64,000 bases of DNA, from NCBI RefSeq assembly GCF_000377645.1, contig NZ_KB898480.1, forward strand, positions 1 through 64,000, given 5' to 3'. Within the stretch, counting starts at the first letter, position 1. Every line of letters starts with the position of its first letter. Position numbers and translations under genes: made by a program. The notes beneath the pieces are model-generated. The model worked only from the letters and a program-made list of their open reading frames with translations, did no database searches and was not told where the DNA came from. This DNA comes from Thiomonas sp. FB-6 (lineage in GTDB: Bacteria > Pseudomonadota > Gammaproteobacteria > Burkholderiales > Burkholderiaceae_C). Of the stretch, positions 10,036 to 18,964 are shown in pieces.

Positions 10036-11082
10036 GTGGATATCACGCAATTGTTGGCGTTCAGCGTGAAGAACAACGCTTCGGATCTTCACCTGTCGGC
10101 CGGACTTCCGCCGATGATCCGGGTGCACGGAGATGTGCGCCGGATCAACGTCGAGCCGCTGGACCACAAGATGGTGCATGCGATGGTCTACGACATCATG
10201 AGCGATGTCCAGCGCAAGCACTACGAGGAATATTTCGAAGTCGACTTCTCCTTCGAGATCAACGGCCTGGCGCGCTTCCGGGTCAACGCCTTCAACCAGC
10301 AGCGCGGCGCCAGCGCGGTATTCCGCACCATCCCGAGCAAGATTCTCTCGCTCGACGACCTCAACGCCCCGAAGATCTTCGGGGAGCTCGCGCTCAAGCC
10401 GCGCGGCCTGGTACTCGTGACCGGCCCCACCGGCTCGGGCAAGTCGACCACCCTGGCGGCGATGGTCAACCACCTGAACGAAAACGAATACGGCCACATC
10501 CTCACCATCGAGGATCCGATCGAATTCGTGCACGAATCCAAGAAGTGCCTGATCAACCAGCGGGAGGTCGGGCCGCATACCCTGAGTTTCTCCAATGCCC
10601 TGCGTTCGGCGCTGCGCGAGGACCCGGATTCCATCCTGGTGGGCGAGATGCGCGACCTAGAGACCATCCGCCTGGCGCTGACGGCCTCCGAGACCGGCCA
10701 CCTGGTGTTCGCCACGCTGCACACCTCGTCGGCGCCCAAGACCATCGACCGCATCATCGACGTGTTCCCCGCCGCGGAGAAGGACATGGTGCGGGCCATG
10801 CTGTCGGAGGCCCTGATCGCCGTGGTCTCGCAGACCCTGTGCAAGCTCAAGGACGGCAGCGGGCGCGTGGCGGCGCACGAGATCATGATCGGCACCCCGG
10901 CGATCCGCAACCTGATCCGCGAGAACAAGGTCGCGCAGATGTACTCGATGATCCAGACGAGCCAGGCCCACGGCATGCAGACCCTGGACCAGAACCTGTC
11001 CGATCTGGTGCGCCGCAGCCTGATCTCCCCGGCCGAGGCGCGCAGCAAGGCCAAGCAACCGGAGAATTTCCCCGGCGGCTGA
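10036..11082 (+). CDS. pilT: Type IV pilus retraction ATPase PilT
   Basis: 348 residues from the GTG at 10036 (MDITQLLAFSVKNNASDLHL), preceded by AGGGGGA 6 bases upstream. Walker A GPTGSGKST at 130-138, Asp box with HILTIEDPIEFVHE, Walker B VGEMRD, His box ATLHTSSAPKT, and the PilT-specific AIRNLIRENK motif near the end. PilT depolymerises the pilus for twitching motility and DNA uptake. A -10-like TACTAT at 9990-9995 may serve it. First gene of a pilT-cNMP protein-pilU cluster. Confidence 0.97.
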   Translation: MDITQLLAFSVKNNASDLHLSAGLPPMIRVHGDVRRINVEPLDHKMVHAMVYDIMSDVQRKHYEEYFEVDFSFEINGLARFRVNAFNQQRGASAVFRTIPSKILSLDDLNAPKIFGELALKPRGLVLVTGPTGSGKSTTLAAMVNHLNENEYGHILTIEDPIEFVHESKKCLINQREVGPHTLSFSNALRSALREDPDSILVGEMRDLETIRLALTASETGHLVFATLHTSSAPKTIDRIIDVFPAAEKDMVRAMLSEALIAVVSQTLCKLKDGSGRVAAHEIMIGTPAIRNLIRENKVAQMYSMIQTSQAHGMQTLDQNLSDLVRRSLISPAEARSKAKQPENFPGG

Positions 11083-11152
11083 CCCCCGCGCCCCGCCGGG
11101 CCGCGCCGCGGCCTTCCCGCCACCGATGCTTCCATCGACACCATCGGATGCC

Positions 11153-11797
11153 ATGAAAAGAGTCCTGGATTTCCTGCGCAACGGACGCCCCGGAAACGAT
11201 GCCGAGGCCGAGCGCGAGGGCTTTCCCGAATCCCAGTTCTTCTCCACCGGCTTCCACGACGCCTCAGCCAGCCCGGGCGGCCTGCTCGAATGGGGTGAGC
11301 GCGCGCGTGCGCTGGGCGCGCGGCGCCTTCCACACGAGCCGGGCGCGCGGCGCCTGCGCGAACTGTGGACCCAGGACCGCTTCATGGCCGGGCTGTCGGG
11401 TGCCGAGCTGGAAAAGTGCGCCCGGCACTTCCAGTTCTGGGCAGTGGACGCGGACCGCGACATCATCGAGCAGAACGAACACGGAAGCTTCATGCTCATC
11501 GTGCTGCACGGCGTGATCGCCGTGGACCGCCAGCAGCCCTGGGGCGAGCGCGTACGCCTGACCGAGTCGCGCGCCGGCAGCGTGCTGGGCGAGATGTCGC
11601 TGCTCGACGCCGGCCCGCGCGCTTCCTACTGCACCACGCTGCGCCCCTCGGAGATCGCGGTGCTGGAGGCGCGCATGCTCGACGAGCTCATCGAGCGCGA
11701 TCCGGCCTCCGCGGTGCGTATCGTCGGCTCGCTGGCGCGGCGCCTGTCGCTGCGCCTGCGCAAGCTCGGTGCCCCCACGGTGGGCACTTCCGCGTGA
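11153..11797 (+). CDS. Cyclic-nucleotide-binding-domain protein between pilT and pilU
   Basis: 214 residues from the ATG at 11153 (MKRVLDFLRNGR); an ATG nine codons upstream is in frame but less likely. Residues about 95-205 form a cNMP-binding beta-barrel: IIEQNEHGSFMLIVLHGVIAV-like strands, then the phosphate cassette region SVLGEMSLLDAGPRASYCTT. There is no DNA-binding domain, so it is not a Crp-type regulator. Its place inside the retraction-motor cluster suggests it tunes PilT/PilU in response to a cyclic nucleotide or by localisation; that is inference. Which nucleotide, if any, is bound is unknown. Confidence 0.85.
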   Translation: MKRVLDFLRNGRPGNDAEAEREGFPESQFFSTGFHDASASPGGLLEWGERARALGARRLPHEPGARRLRELWTQDRFMAGLSGAELEKCARHFQFWAVDADRDIIEQNEHGSFMLIVLHGVIAVDRQQPWGERVRLTESRAGSVLGEMSLLDAGPRASYCTTLRPSEIAVLEARMLDELIERDPASAVRIVGSLARRLSLRLRKLGAPTVGTSA

Positions 11798-11819
11798 ACC
11801 GCAACCGGGGAATTCGTCC

Positions 11820-12953
11820 ATGGAACGCGACCAGGCCTCCCGATTCGTCCAGGACCTGCTGCGCAGCCTGGTGCAGCGCGGCGGCTCGGACCTTTTCCTG
11901 ACCGCCGACTTCCCGCCGGCGATGAAAATCGACGGCGAGGTGCACCGCGTGTCGGCGCAGTCGCTGAGCGCGCAGCACACGCAGGCGCTGGCGCGTGCGC
12001 TGATGAGTGAACGCCAGGCGGCCGAGTTCGAGCGCAGCAAGGAATGCAATTTCGCCATCGCCCCTCCGGGCCTCGGGCGCTTCCGGGTCAACGCCTTCGT
12101 GCAGCAGGGGCGCATCGGCCTGGTGCTGCGGGTGATTCCGCAGGAGCTTCCGAGCATCGAGGCGCTGGGCCTGCCGCGCGTGCTGCAGGATCTGGCCATG
12201 AGCAAGCGCGGCCTGATGGTGCTGGTGGGGGCCACGGGCAGCGGCAAGAGCACTTCCATGGCGGCGCTGCTGGACTGGCGCAACGAGCACAGCCGCGGGC
12301 ACATCGTGACCATCGAGGACCCGATCGAGTTCGTGCACGCGCACAAGAACTGCATCGTCACCCAGCGCGAGGTCGGACTGGACACCGAGAGCTGGGAAGC
12401 GGCGCTGAAGAACAGCATGCGCCAGGCGCCCGACGTGATCCTGATGGGCGAGATCCGCGACCGCGAGAGCATGGACCACGCGGTGGCCTTCGCCGAGACC
12501 GGGCACCTGGTGCTGGCCACGCTGCATGCGAACAGCGCCAACCAGGCGCTGGACCGCATGATCAACTTCTTCCCCGAGGAGCGCCGCGCGCAGCTGCTGA
12601 TGGACCTGTCGCTGAACCTGCGCGCGATGGTCTCGCAGCGCCTGGTGCCGCGCCAGGACGGGCGCGGGCGCGTGGCGGCGGTGGAAGTGATGATCAACTC
12701 CCCGCTGATCGCCGATCACATCTTCAAGGGCGAGGTCGGCGAGATCAAGGAGGTCATGCGGCGCTCGCGCGAGCTGGGCATGCAGACCTTCGACCAGGCG
12801 CTGTTCGACCTGCACGAACAGGGCACCATCAGCTACGAGGATGCCCTGCGCAACGCCGATTCGGTCAACGACCTGCGCCTGCGCATCAAGCTCGACAGCC
12901 AGCGCGAGCAGGCCGACCCCGCCAGCGGGACCGAGTACCTGGCCATCGTCTGA
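11820..12953 (+). CDS. pilU: Type IV pilus retraction ATPase PilU
   Basis: 377 residues from ATG at 11820 (GGGGAA 8-13 bases upstream). Same fold as PilT: N-terminal SDLFLTADFPPAMKIDGEV, Walker A GATGSGKST at 137-145, Asp box IVTIEDPIEFVHAHK, Walker B LMGEIRD, His box ATLHANSANQA. It lacks the AIRNLIRE motif, having VMINSPLIADHIFKGE, which marks PilU. PilU works with PilT to raise retraction force. It ends 13 bases from the convergent SpmAB-like gene. Confidence 0.96.
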   Translation: MERDQASRFVQDLLRSLVQRGGSDLFLTADFPPAMKIDGEVHRVSAQSLSAQHTQALARALMSERQAAEFERSKECNFAIAPPGLGRFRVNAFVQQGRIGLVLRVIPQELPSIEALGLPRVLQDLAMSKRGLMVLVGATGSGKSTSMAALLDWRNEHSRGHIVTIEDPIEFVHAHKNCIVTQREVGLDTESWEAALKNSMRQAPDVILMGEIRDRESMDHAVAFAETGHLVLATLHANSANQALDRMINFFPEERRAQLLMDLSLNLRAMVSQRLVPRQDGRGRVAAVEVMINSPLIADHIFKGEVGEIKEVMRRSRELGMQTFDQALFDLHEQGTISYEDALRNADSVNDLRLRIKLDSQREQADPASGTEYLAIV

Positions 12954-12966
12954 ACCAGCCGGCGGC

Positions 12967-14202
12967 TCAGCGCGCGCCGAAGAACCAGTAGCACACGGCG
13001 ATCGAAGCCAGCACCCCGGCCAGGTCGGCCAGCAGCGCGCAGCCCACCGCGTGGCGCACGCGCCGTATGCCCACCGCCCCGAAATACACCGCCAGCACGT
13101 AGAAGGTGGTCTCGGTGCTGCCCTGCATGGTGGCGGCGGTCAGCGCCGGGAAGCTGTCGACCCCGTCGTGGCGCATGGTCTCGATCAGCATGGCGCGCGC
13201 CGCGCTGCCGGAGAAGGGCTTGACCAGCGCGGTCGGCAGCGCGTCGACGAAGCGCGTGTCCAGCCCCGCGTGCTGCACCGCCCAGCGCACGGCCTGCAGC
13301 GCCATGTCCAGCGCGCCGGACGCGCGCAGCACGCCCACCGCGCACAGCATGGCCACCAGGTAGGGCAGCAGATCGCGCGCCACCTCGAAGCCCTGGCGCG
13401 CGCCGTCGATGAAGGCTTCGTACACGGGCACGCGGCGCCAGGCGCCCGCCAGCAGGAAGGCCACGATCACTCCGAAGAGCATGAGGTTGCCGGCCAGGTC
13501 GGACACGCGCGCCAGCGCCGCCGCCGACAGCGAGGCCAGGCCGGCCAGCGCCGCCGCGTACAGCAGCAATCCCGCGGCCATCCAGCCCAGCGCGCGCGCA
13601 TCGCGCAGCGGCAGGCGCTGCACCAGCGCCACGCTCAGCAGGCCCACCAGCGTGGATGCGCTGGTGGCCAGCAGGATGGGCAGGAACACCAGCGTCGGGT
13701 CGCTGGCGCCCTGCTGCGCGCGGTACATGAAGATACTCACCGGCAGCAGGGTCAGCGAGGAGGCGTTGAGCACCAGGAACAGAATCTGCGCGTTGCTCGC
13801 GGTATCGGCGCTGGGGTTGAGGCTCTGCAGCTCGCGCATGGCCTTCAAGCCGATGGGCGTGGCGGCATTGTCCAGCCCGAGCATGTTGGCGGCCATGTTC
13901 AGGGTGATCAGGCCCAGCGCAGGATGGCCGCGCGGCACCTCGGGCATCAGGCGCGCGAACAGCGGGGCGAGCAGCCGCGCCATGCCCTGCACCAGCTGCG
14001 CGCGCTCGGCGATGGCCAGCAGGCCCAGCCACAGCGTGAGGGTGCCGAACAGCAGCACCATCACGTCCACCGAAAGCCGCGCCATCGCGAACAGGCTGGC
14101 CACGATGGCGGCGAACACCCCGACGTCCCCGCCGATCAGCCAGCGCCCCGCGGCCGCCGCCGCTGCGACCAGGAACAGGCCGAGCCACAGGCGGTTGAGC
14201 AT
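12967..14202 (-). CDS. SpmA-SpmB fused nucleoside-recognition (Gate) domain membrane protein
   Basis: 411 residues, about 10 hydrophobic segments. The first half (LGLITLNMAANMLGLDNAATP) is the SpmA Gate domain and the second (ALVKPFSGSAARAMLIE, AATMQGSTETTFYVLAVYFG) the SpmB Gate domain; both are one protein here, as in many Gram-negative bacteria. Gate-domain proteins are thought to be transporters; the 'spore maturation' name comes from Bacillus and has no bearing on a non-sporulating cell. It begins 18 bases downstream of the helicase stop and probably shares its transcript. Confidence 0.85.
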   Translation of the reverse strand: MLNRLWLGLFLVAAAAAAGRWLIGGDVGVFAAIVASLFAMARLSVDVMVLLFGTLTLWLGLLAIAERAQLVQGMARLLAPLFARLMPEVPRGHPALGLITLNMAANMLGLDNAATPIGLKAMRELQSLNPSADTASNAQILFLVLNASSLTLLPVSIFMYRAQQGASDPTLVFLPILLATSASTLVGLLSVALVQRLPLRDARALGWMAAGLLLYAAALAGLASLSAAALARVSDLAGNLMLFGVIVAFLLAGAWRRVPVYEAFIDGARQGFEVARDLLPYLVAMLCAVGVLRASGALDMALQAVRWAVQHAGLDTRFVDALPTALVKPFSGSAARAMLIETMRHDGVDSFPALTAATMQGSTETTFYVLAVYFGAVGIRRVRHAVGCALLADLAGVLASIAVCYWFFGAR

Positions 14203-14220
14203 GCTGCCGGCGCGGGCGCT

Positions 14221-16197
14221 TCAGCGTTCGTGCTTGCGCCGCGGTGCGGCGGCCTTGGCGCGCGGCGCGGCGCTGCGCGCGGGCGGCCGGGAAGCTCCCG
14301 CGCGGGGCGAATCCTTGTACGACGCGGATTCCTTGCGCGACGGGCGCGGCTCCGCGGCGGCGCTCTCCTCGGCCGGCGCCAGTTGCAGCGGCCGCCCCAG
14401 CACGCGCAGGCGTTGCAGCATGCGCAGCACGTCGCGCGGCATGTCGGCCGGCAGTTCCACCAGGCTGTAGTCGCGGCGAATCGCGATGTTGCCGATGCGG
14501 CTGTTGTCCATGCCCGTCTCGTTGGCGATGGCGCCCACCAGGTTGCGCACTTCCACGCCGTGTTCGCGCCCGATCTCCACGCGGTAGGTCTGCAGCGCGC
14601 CCGCCGGCGCACGCCGGCGCCGCGGCCCCTCGCCGTCGCCCTCATCCTGCGCCGCGCGCGAATGCTCGAAGTCCGCCAGCGCCTGCGCGGCCAGTTGCTC
14701 CAGGCTGCGCGGCGTGCCGGCCGGCGCGGGCCGGGCCGGGCGCGGCGCGGGCTCCTCGCCAGCAGCGCGGGTCTCGCGCACGGCGCGGCTTTCGTAGGGC
14801 TCGCGCATCGCGCGAGGGCGCGCGGCGGCCTCCTCGGCCCCCAGCAGCAGCGGCTTGCCGCCCTGCACCATGCTGGCCAGCGCGGCGGCGATCTCCACCG
14901 CCGGCACGTTGTGCTCGCGCTCGTAGCGCTCCACCAGGGCCAGGTAGGGGCGCAGCGCCTCGTCCTGCTCGCGCGTCTCGCTGATGCGCTCGAAAAAGCG
15001 CGCGGTGCGGCGGTCGTTCACCGCCTCCACGCTGGGCAGTTGCATCGGCTCGATGCGCTGGCGCGTGGCGCGTTCGATGGACTGCAGCAGGTAGCGCTCG
15101 CGCGGCGTGACGAACAGGATGGCCTGGCCGCTTCGCCCGGCACGCCCGGTGCGCCCGATGCGGTGCACGTAGGACTCGGTGTCGGTGGGAATGTCGTAGT
15201 TCACCACGTGGCTGATGCGATCGACGTCCAGGCCCCGCGCGGCCACGTCGGTGGCGACCAGGATGTCCACCTGCCCGTCCTTCAGCCGCTGCACCGTGCG
15301 CTCGCGCTGCGCCTGCTGGATGTCGCCGTTCAGCGCGGCGGTGGCGAAGCCGCGGGCCGCCAGCTTTTCCGCCAGTTCCTCGGTGGCCACCTTGGTGCGC
15401 GCGAACACGATCATGGCCTCGAAGGTCTCGACCTCGAGGATGCGGGTCAGCGCGTCGAGCTTGTGCATGCCGCTGACCATCCAGTAGCGCTGCTGCACGC
15501 CCGAGGCGGTACGCGTGCGCGCCTTGATGGTGATCTGCGCCGGCTCGCGCAGGTGGCGCTGCGCGATGGCGCGGATGGCGCTGGGCATGGTGGCCGAGAA
15601 CAGCGCAACCTGGCGCTGCGGCGGCGTGCTGGCGAGGATGCGCTCGACGTCGTCGATGAATCCCATGCGCAGCATCTCGTCGGCCTCGTCGAGCACCAGA
15701 TGGCGCAGCGAATCGAGCTTGAGGGTGCCGCGATCGAGGTGGTCGATGATGCGCCCGGGCGTGCCCACGACCACCTGGGCGCCGCGGCGCAGCGCCGCCA
15801 GCTGCGGCGTGTAGCTCTGCCCGCCGTAGACCGGAAGCACGTGGAAGCCGGGCAGATGCGAGGCGTAGCGCGAGAAGGCCTCGGCCACCTGGATCGCCAG
15901 TTCGCGCGTGGGCGCCAGCACCAGCGCCTGGGTTTCGCGCCGCGCCGCGTCCACGCGCGCCAGGATGGGCAGCGCGAAGGCGGCGGTCTTGCCGGTTCCG
16001 GTCTGCGCCTGGCCCAGCACGTCGCGCCCCTCCAGCAAGGGCGGGATGGTTGCTGCCTGGATGGGCGAGGGGCTTTCGTAGCCCACGTCGCGCAGCGCGC
16101 GCAGCAAGGCCTCGGGAAGGCCGAGATCGGCGAAGCCGATGACGGGCTCGGAGGGCGGGCCGTCGGAGACGGGGGACTGGGATTCGACGTCGGACAT
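14221..16197 (-). CDS. deaD: DEAD-box ATP-dependent RNA helicase (DeaD/CsdA-like)
   Basis: 658 residues from the ATG at 16197. Q motif with PIQAATIP, Walker A AQTGTGKT at 64-71, DEAD at 170-173, SAT at 201-203, and HRIGRTGRAGR in the second RecA domain. After about 470 comes a spacer, then a DbpA-type RNA-binding fold (VEVRNLVGAIANETGMDNSRIGNI) and a Lys/Arg-rich tail ending KHER. DeaD-like proteins unwind structured RNA in ribosome assembly and cold adaptation. The frame extends upstream to 16839, but that part is noncoding; the terminator at 16274-16300 lies between. Confidence 0.93.
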   Translation of the reverse strand: MSDVESQSPVSDGPPSEPVIGFADLGLPEALLRALRDVGYESPSPIQAATIPPLLEGRDVLGQAQTGTGKTAAFALPILARVDAARRETQALVLAPTRELAIQVAEAFSRYASHLPGFHVLPVYGGQSYTPQLAALRRGAQVVVGTPGRIIDHLDRGTLKLDSLRHLVLDEADEMLRMGFIDDVERILASTPPQRQVALFSATMPSAIRAIAQRHLREPAQITIKARTRTASGVQQRYWMVSGMHKLDALTRILEVETFEAMIVFARTKVATEELAEKLAARGFATAALNGDIQQAQRERTVQRLKDGQVDILVATDVAARGLDVDRISHVVNYDIPTDTESYVHRIGRTGRAGRSGQAILFVTPRERYLLQSIERATRQRIEPMQLPSVEAVNDRRTARFFERISETREQDEALRPYLALVERYEREHNVPAVEIAAALASMVQGGKPLLLGAEEAAARPRAMREPYESRAVRETRAAGEEPAPRPARPAPAGTPRSLEQLAAQALADFEHSRAAQDEGDGEGPRRRRAPAGALQTYRVEIGREHGVEVRNLVGAIANETGMDNSRIGNIAIRRDYSLVELPADMPRDVLRMLQRLRVLGRPLQLAPAEESAAAEPRPSRKESASYKDSPRAGASRPPARSAAPRAKAAAPRRKHER

Positions 16198-16273
16198 GAG
16201 TGCGAGGCTGGGGCTTGGCCCGACATTGTGCGCCACGCGCACCGGCCATGGGATGCGCACGCGCGCGGCGGGC

Positions 16274-16300
16274 AAAAAAATGCCAAGCACGCGGCTTGGC
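16274..16300 (-). terminator. Strong intrinsic terminator behind the small exported protein gene
   Basis: On the minus strand, GCCAAGC-CGCGT-GCTTGGC (7-bp stem, 5-base loop) is followed by A and seven T. It lies 62 bases past the stop at 16362 and upstream of deaD, so it ends the transcript that starts at the sigma-54 promoter. Confidence 0.9.
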
Positions 16301-16361
16301 CAAGGGGGGATCGGAAGCCCCGCGATGCCTTCGGGCACCGTCGGGCAATGGGGGGGCGGGA

Positions 16362-16607
16362 TCAGTGCATGCCTTCGCCCGCGGCCGGCGCGCCCTGCGC
16401 CGGAGAACCGGAGGCCGCACCGCGCTCCTGCTGCGCGGACACGCCATGCGCCTCGGCGCCGGCCTGGGCCGGCGCGGCGGCCGACTGCGACTCGGCCTGA
16501 GCGGCCGCAGGCGCCTGTTCCGGGGGCATGCCCGCCGCCCACGCGCCCGCCCATGCACAGCAGCCTGCCAGTGCGAGGGTCAAGGTCCTGGAGCGAAACG
16601 CAATCAT
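16362..16607 (-). CDS. Small exported Ala/Gln-rich protein, candidate GlrR/sigma-54 target
   Basis: 81 residues. The ATG at 16607 sits behind AGGGAGTTCCGACC, a strong ribosome site. Residues 1-25 are a classical signal peptide: RSR, then a hydrophobic TLALAGCCAWAGAWAA core, with cleavage after AWA or WAA. The mature part is short, low in complexity, without cysteines, and rich in Ala, Gln, Glu, Gly and Pro; it ends GEGMH. No family is recognised. It is flanked by a consensus sigma-54 promoter (16675-16692), three GlrR-like boxes and its own terminator, so it forms a single-gene transcript of about 390 nt next to its presumed activator gene glrR. It might alternatively be a small RNA with a short ORF, but the signal peptide and ribosome site argue for a protein. 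Confidence 0.7.
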   Translation of the reverse strand: MIAFRSRTLTLALAGCCAWAGAWAAGMPPEQAPAAAQAESQSAAAPAQAGAEAHGVSAQQERGAASGSPAQGAPAAGEGMH

Positions 16608-16674
16608 GGTCGGAACTCCCTGCGGTCGCGGACCTTGCCGCGGCACATGCCGGAGCGGGTCTGCACCCACCATG

Positions 16675-16692
16675 AAGCAACCGCCGTGCCAG
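16675..16692 (-). promoter_or_regulatory. Sigma-54 (RpoN) promoter, -24/-12 elements
   Basis: The minus strand reads CTGGCACG-GCGG-TTGCTT, an exact match to the sigma-54 consensus YTGGCACG-N4-TTGCW. The GG falls at 16690-16689 (-25/-24) and the GC at 16678-16677 (-13/-12), predicting transcription from about 16665 and a 57-base leader to the ATG at 16607. Sigma-54 promoters need an AAA+ activator bound upstream; GlrR is encoded immediately upstream. Confidence 0.88.
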
Positions 16693-16710
16693 GCTGATTT
16701 TCCCCAGATA

Positions 16711-16728
16711 TATCGGCAACTTGGGACA
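16711..16728. promoter_or_regulatory. GlrR-box-like site 1, overlapping an IHF-like site
   Basis: TATC-N10-GACA, one mismatch from the enterobacterial GlrR (QseF) consensus TGTC-N10-GACA; centre about -54 relative to the predicted start. The same bases, TATCGGCAACTTG, match the IHF consensus WATCARNNNNTTR with one mismatch, so this may be an IHF bend site instead. Confidence 0.5.
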
Positions 16729-16786
16729 CTTCGGCCGCAAGGCGGCCGGATCCGGGGCGGAATTCGGGGGGCCGGCGGGCCCGTTT

Positions 16787-16804
16787 TGTCGCCGGGAGCC
16801 GACG
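16787..16804. promoter_or_regulatory. GlrR-box-like site 2
   Basis: TGTC-N10-GACG, one mismatch from TGTC-N10-GACA, centred near -130. It shares TTTTGTCGCCG with site 3, giving an 11-base direct repeat 63 bases apart. Confidence 0.6.
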
Positions 16805-16849
16805 CTTTGGGGCCCCGTGGGGCAAATCTGCGCCGCCAAAGGCCTTTTT

Positions 16850-16867
16850 TGTCGCCGTGGGACGACA
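16850..16867. promoter_or_regulatory. GlrR box, perfect site 3
   Basis: TGTC-N10-GACA, an exact match to the GlrR consensus, centred near -193 and 13 bases past the glrR stop codon. Confidence 0.72.
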
Positions 16868-16880
16868 GCGCCCCAGGGAC

Positions 16881-18226
<1,346 letters not shown>

Positions 18227-18230
<4 letters not shown>

Positions 18231-18964
18231 CGCGCCGGCCCCTTCGGCGGCGGCGGCTTCGGGGCGTGTTCCTGGCTACGGTTCTGCAATTGCACCTCCA
18301 GGTTCTTGATCTGGCCGATCTTGTCCTCCAGATCGGCGGCCTTGCGATTGGCTTTCACGAGGTCGGCGCGAGCCTGGGAAAGTTCCACGGTCTGACGGCT
18401 CAGGCGCTGCAGAACGCGGATGAACTGGCGGCTGGCGCGATCCTCGGTCAGGAAGTCCAGACCTCCAAGCAATTCGTGTGCCTGCGCGGCCTCTTCGATG
18501 GTGGGCGCGGCCCGCGCGATCAGCAGGTAGGCCAGTTCCAGGCGCTGCTCCGGGCGGCGGCGCGCGCCCAGCGCCTGCAGTTGCTGCTGGCGCTGGTTGG
18601 CGGAAGCCTGGCTCATCGCGGAGATCTGGCGCAGCAGCTGCGCGATGGCCGGCATGCCCAGCGGAGCGCTCGCGGCGCCCGATTCGACGCCTCCAGGCGA
18701 CAGCTCCGCCGCCTCGGATGCGGTCTCGGATGCGGTCTCGGATGCGGACTCGGATGCGGCCCCGGATGCGGCCGCTGCCGCGAAGGGCGCGCCGCCGGGC
18801 CGCGAAACGCCCGCGCGCGGCGCGCTGGCCCCGGGCGCGGCCGGCGCACCGGGGGTTGCCGGCGGCACCGCGCAGGCGCCGAGCCCGGCGGCCAGCGCCA
18901 GGGGCAGCGCGCGCAGGACCAGGCGCGGGGAGCGCGGAACGAACACTGGGAGGGTCATGGTCAC
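18227..18964 (-). CDS. qseG: QseG-like (YfhG) outer-membrane lipoprotein of the QseEGF system
   Basis: 245 residues. Signal peptide ending in the lipobox LGAC (lipidated C31), then a low-complexity Ala/Pro/Ser linker that includes a SETASETASE repeat, then a helical domain (about 100-230) with heptad-like ELAYLLIARAAPTIEEA and a C-terminal coiled coil (KANRKAADLEDKIGQIKNLE). Size, lipoprotein signal, helical character and position between kinase and regulator match QseG, which in enterobacteria holds and controls the kinase QseE from the outer membrane. Overlaps neighbours by 4 bases on both sides. Confidence 0.85.
18714..18773 (-). repeat. Five 12-bp tandem repeats coding a Ser/Glu/Thr/Ala linker in qseG
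   Basis: Units of TCGGATGCGGTC type, four near-identical and a fifth diverged (CCGGATGCGGCC). Twelve bases keep the frame, so copy-number change would lengthen or shorten the lipoprotein linker by four residues without breaking the gene. Confidence 0.85.

Noticed and set aside
12841-16500. A 1219-codon plus-strand frame opposite pilU end, SpmAB and deaD
   Set aside because: His/Gln/Arg-rich composition typical of antisense shadows in high-GC DNA; the minus strand carries clear enzymes.
16784-16857. TTTTGTCGCCG direct repeats as an IS or phage attachment site
   Set aside because: They are explained by the shared half-sites of the two distal GlrR boxes, and no mobile gene is near.
18714-18773. 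CRISPR-like regular repeats
   Set aside because: Units are 12 bases with no spacers and lie inside a coding region.
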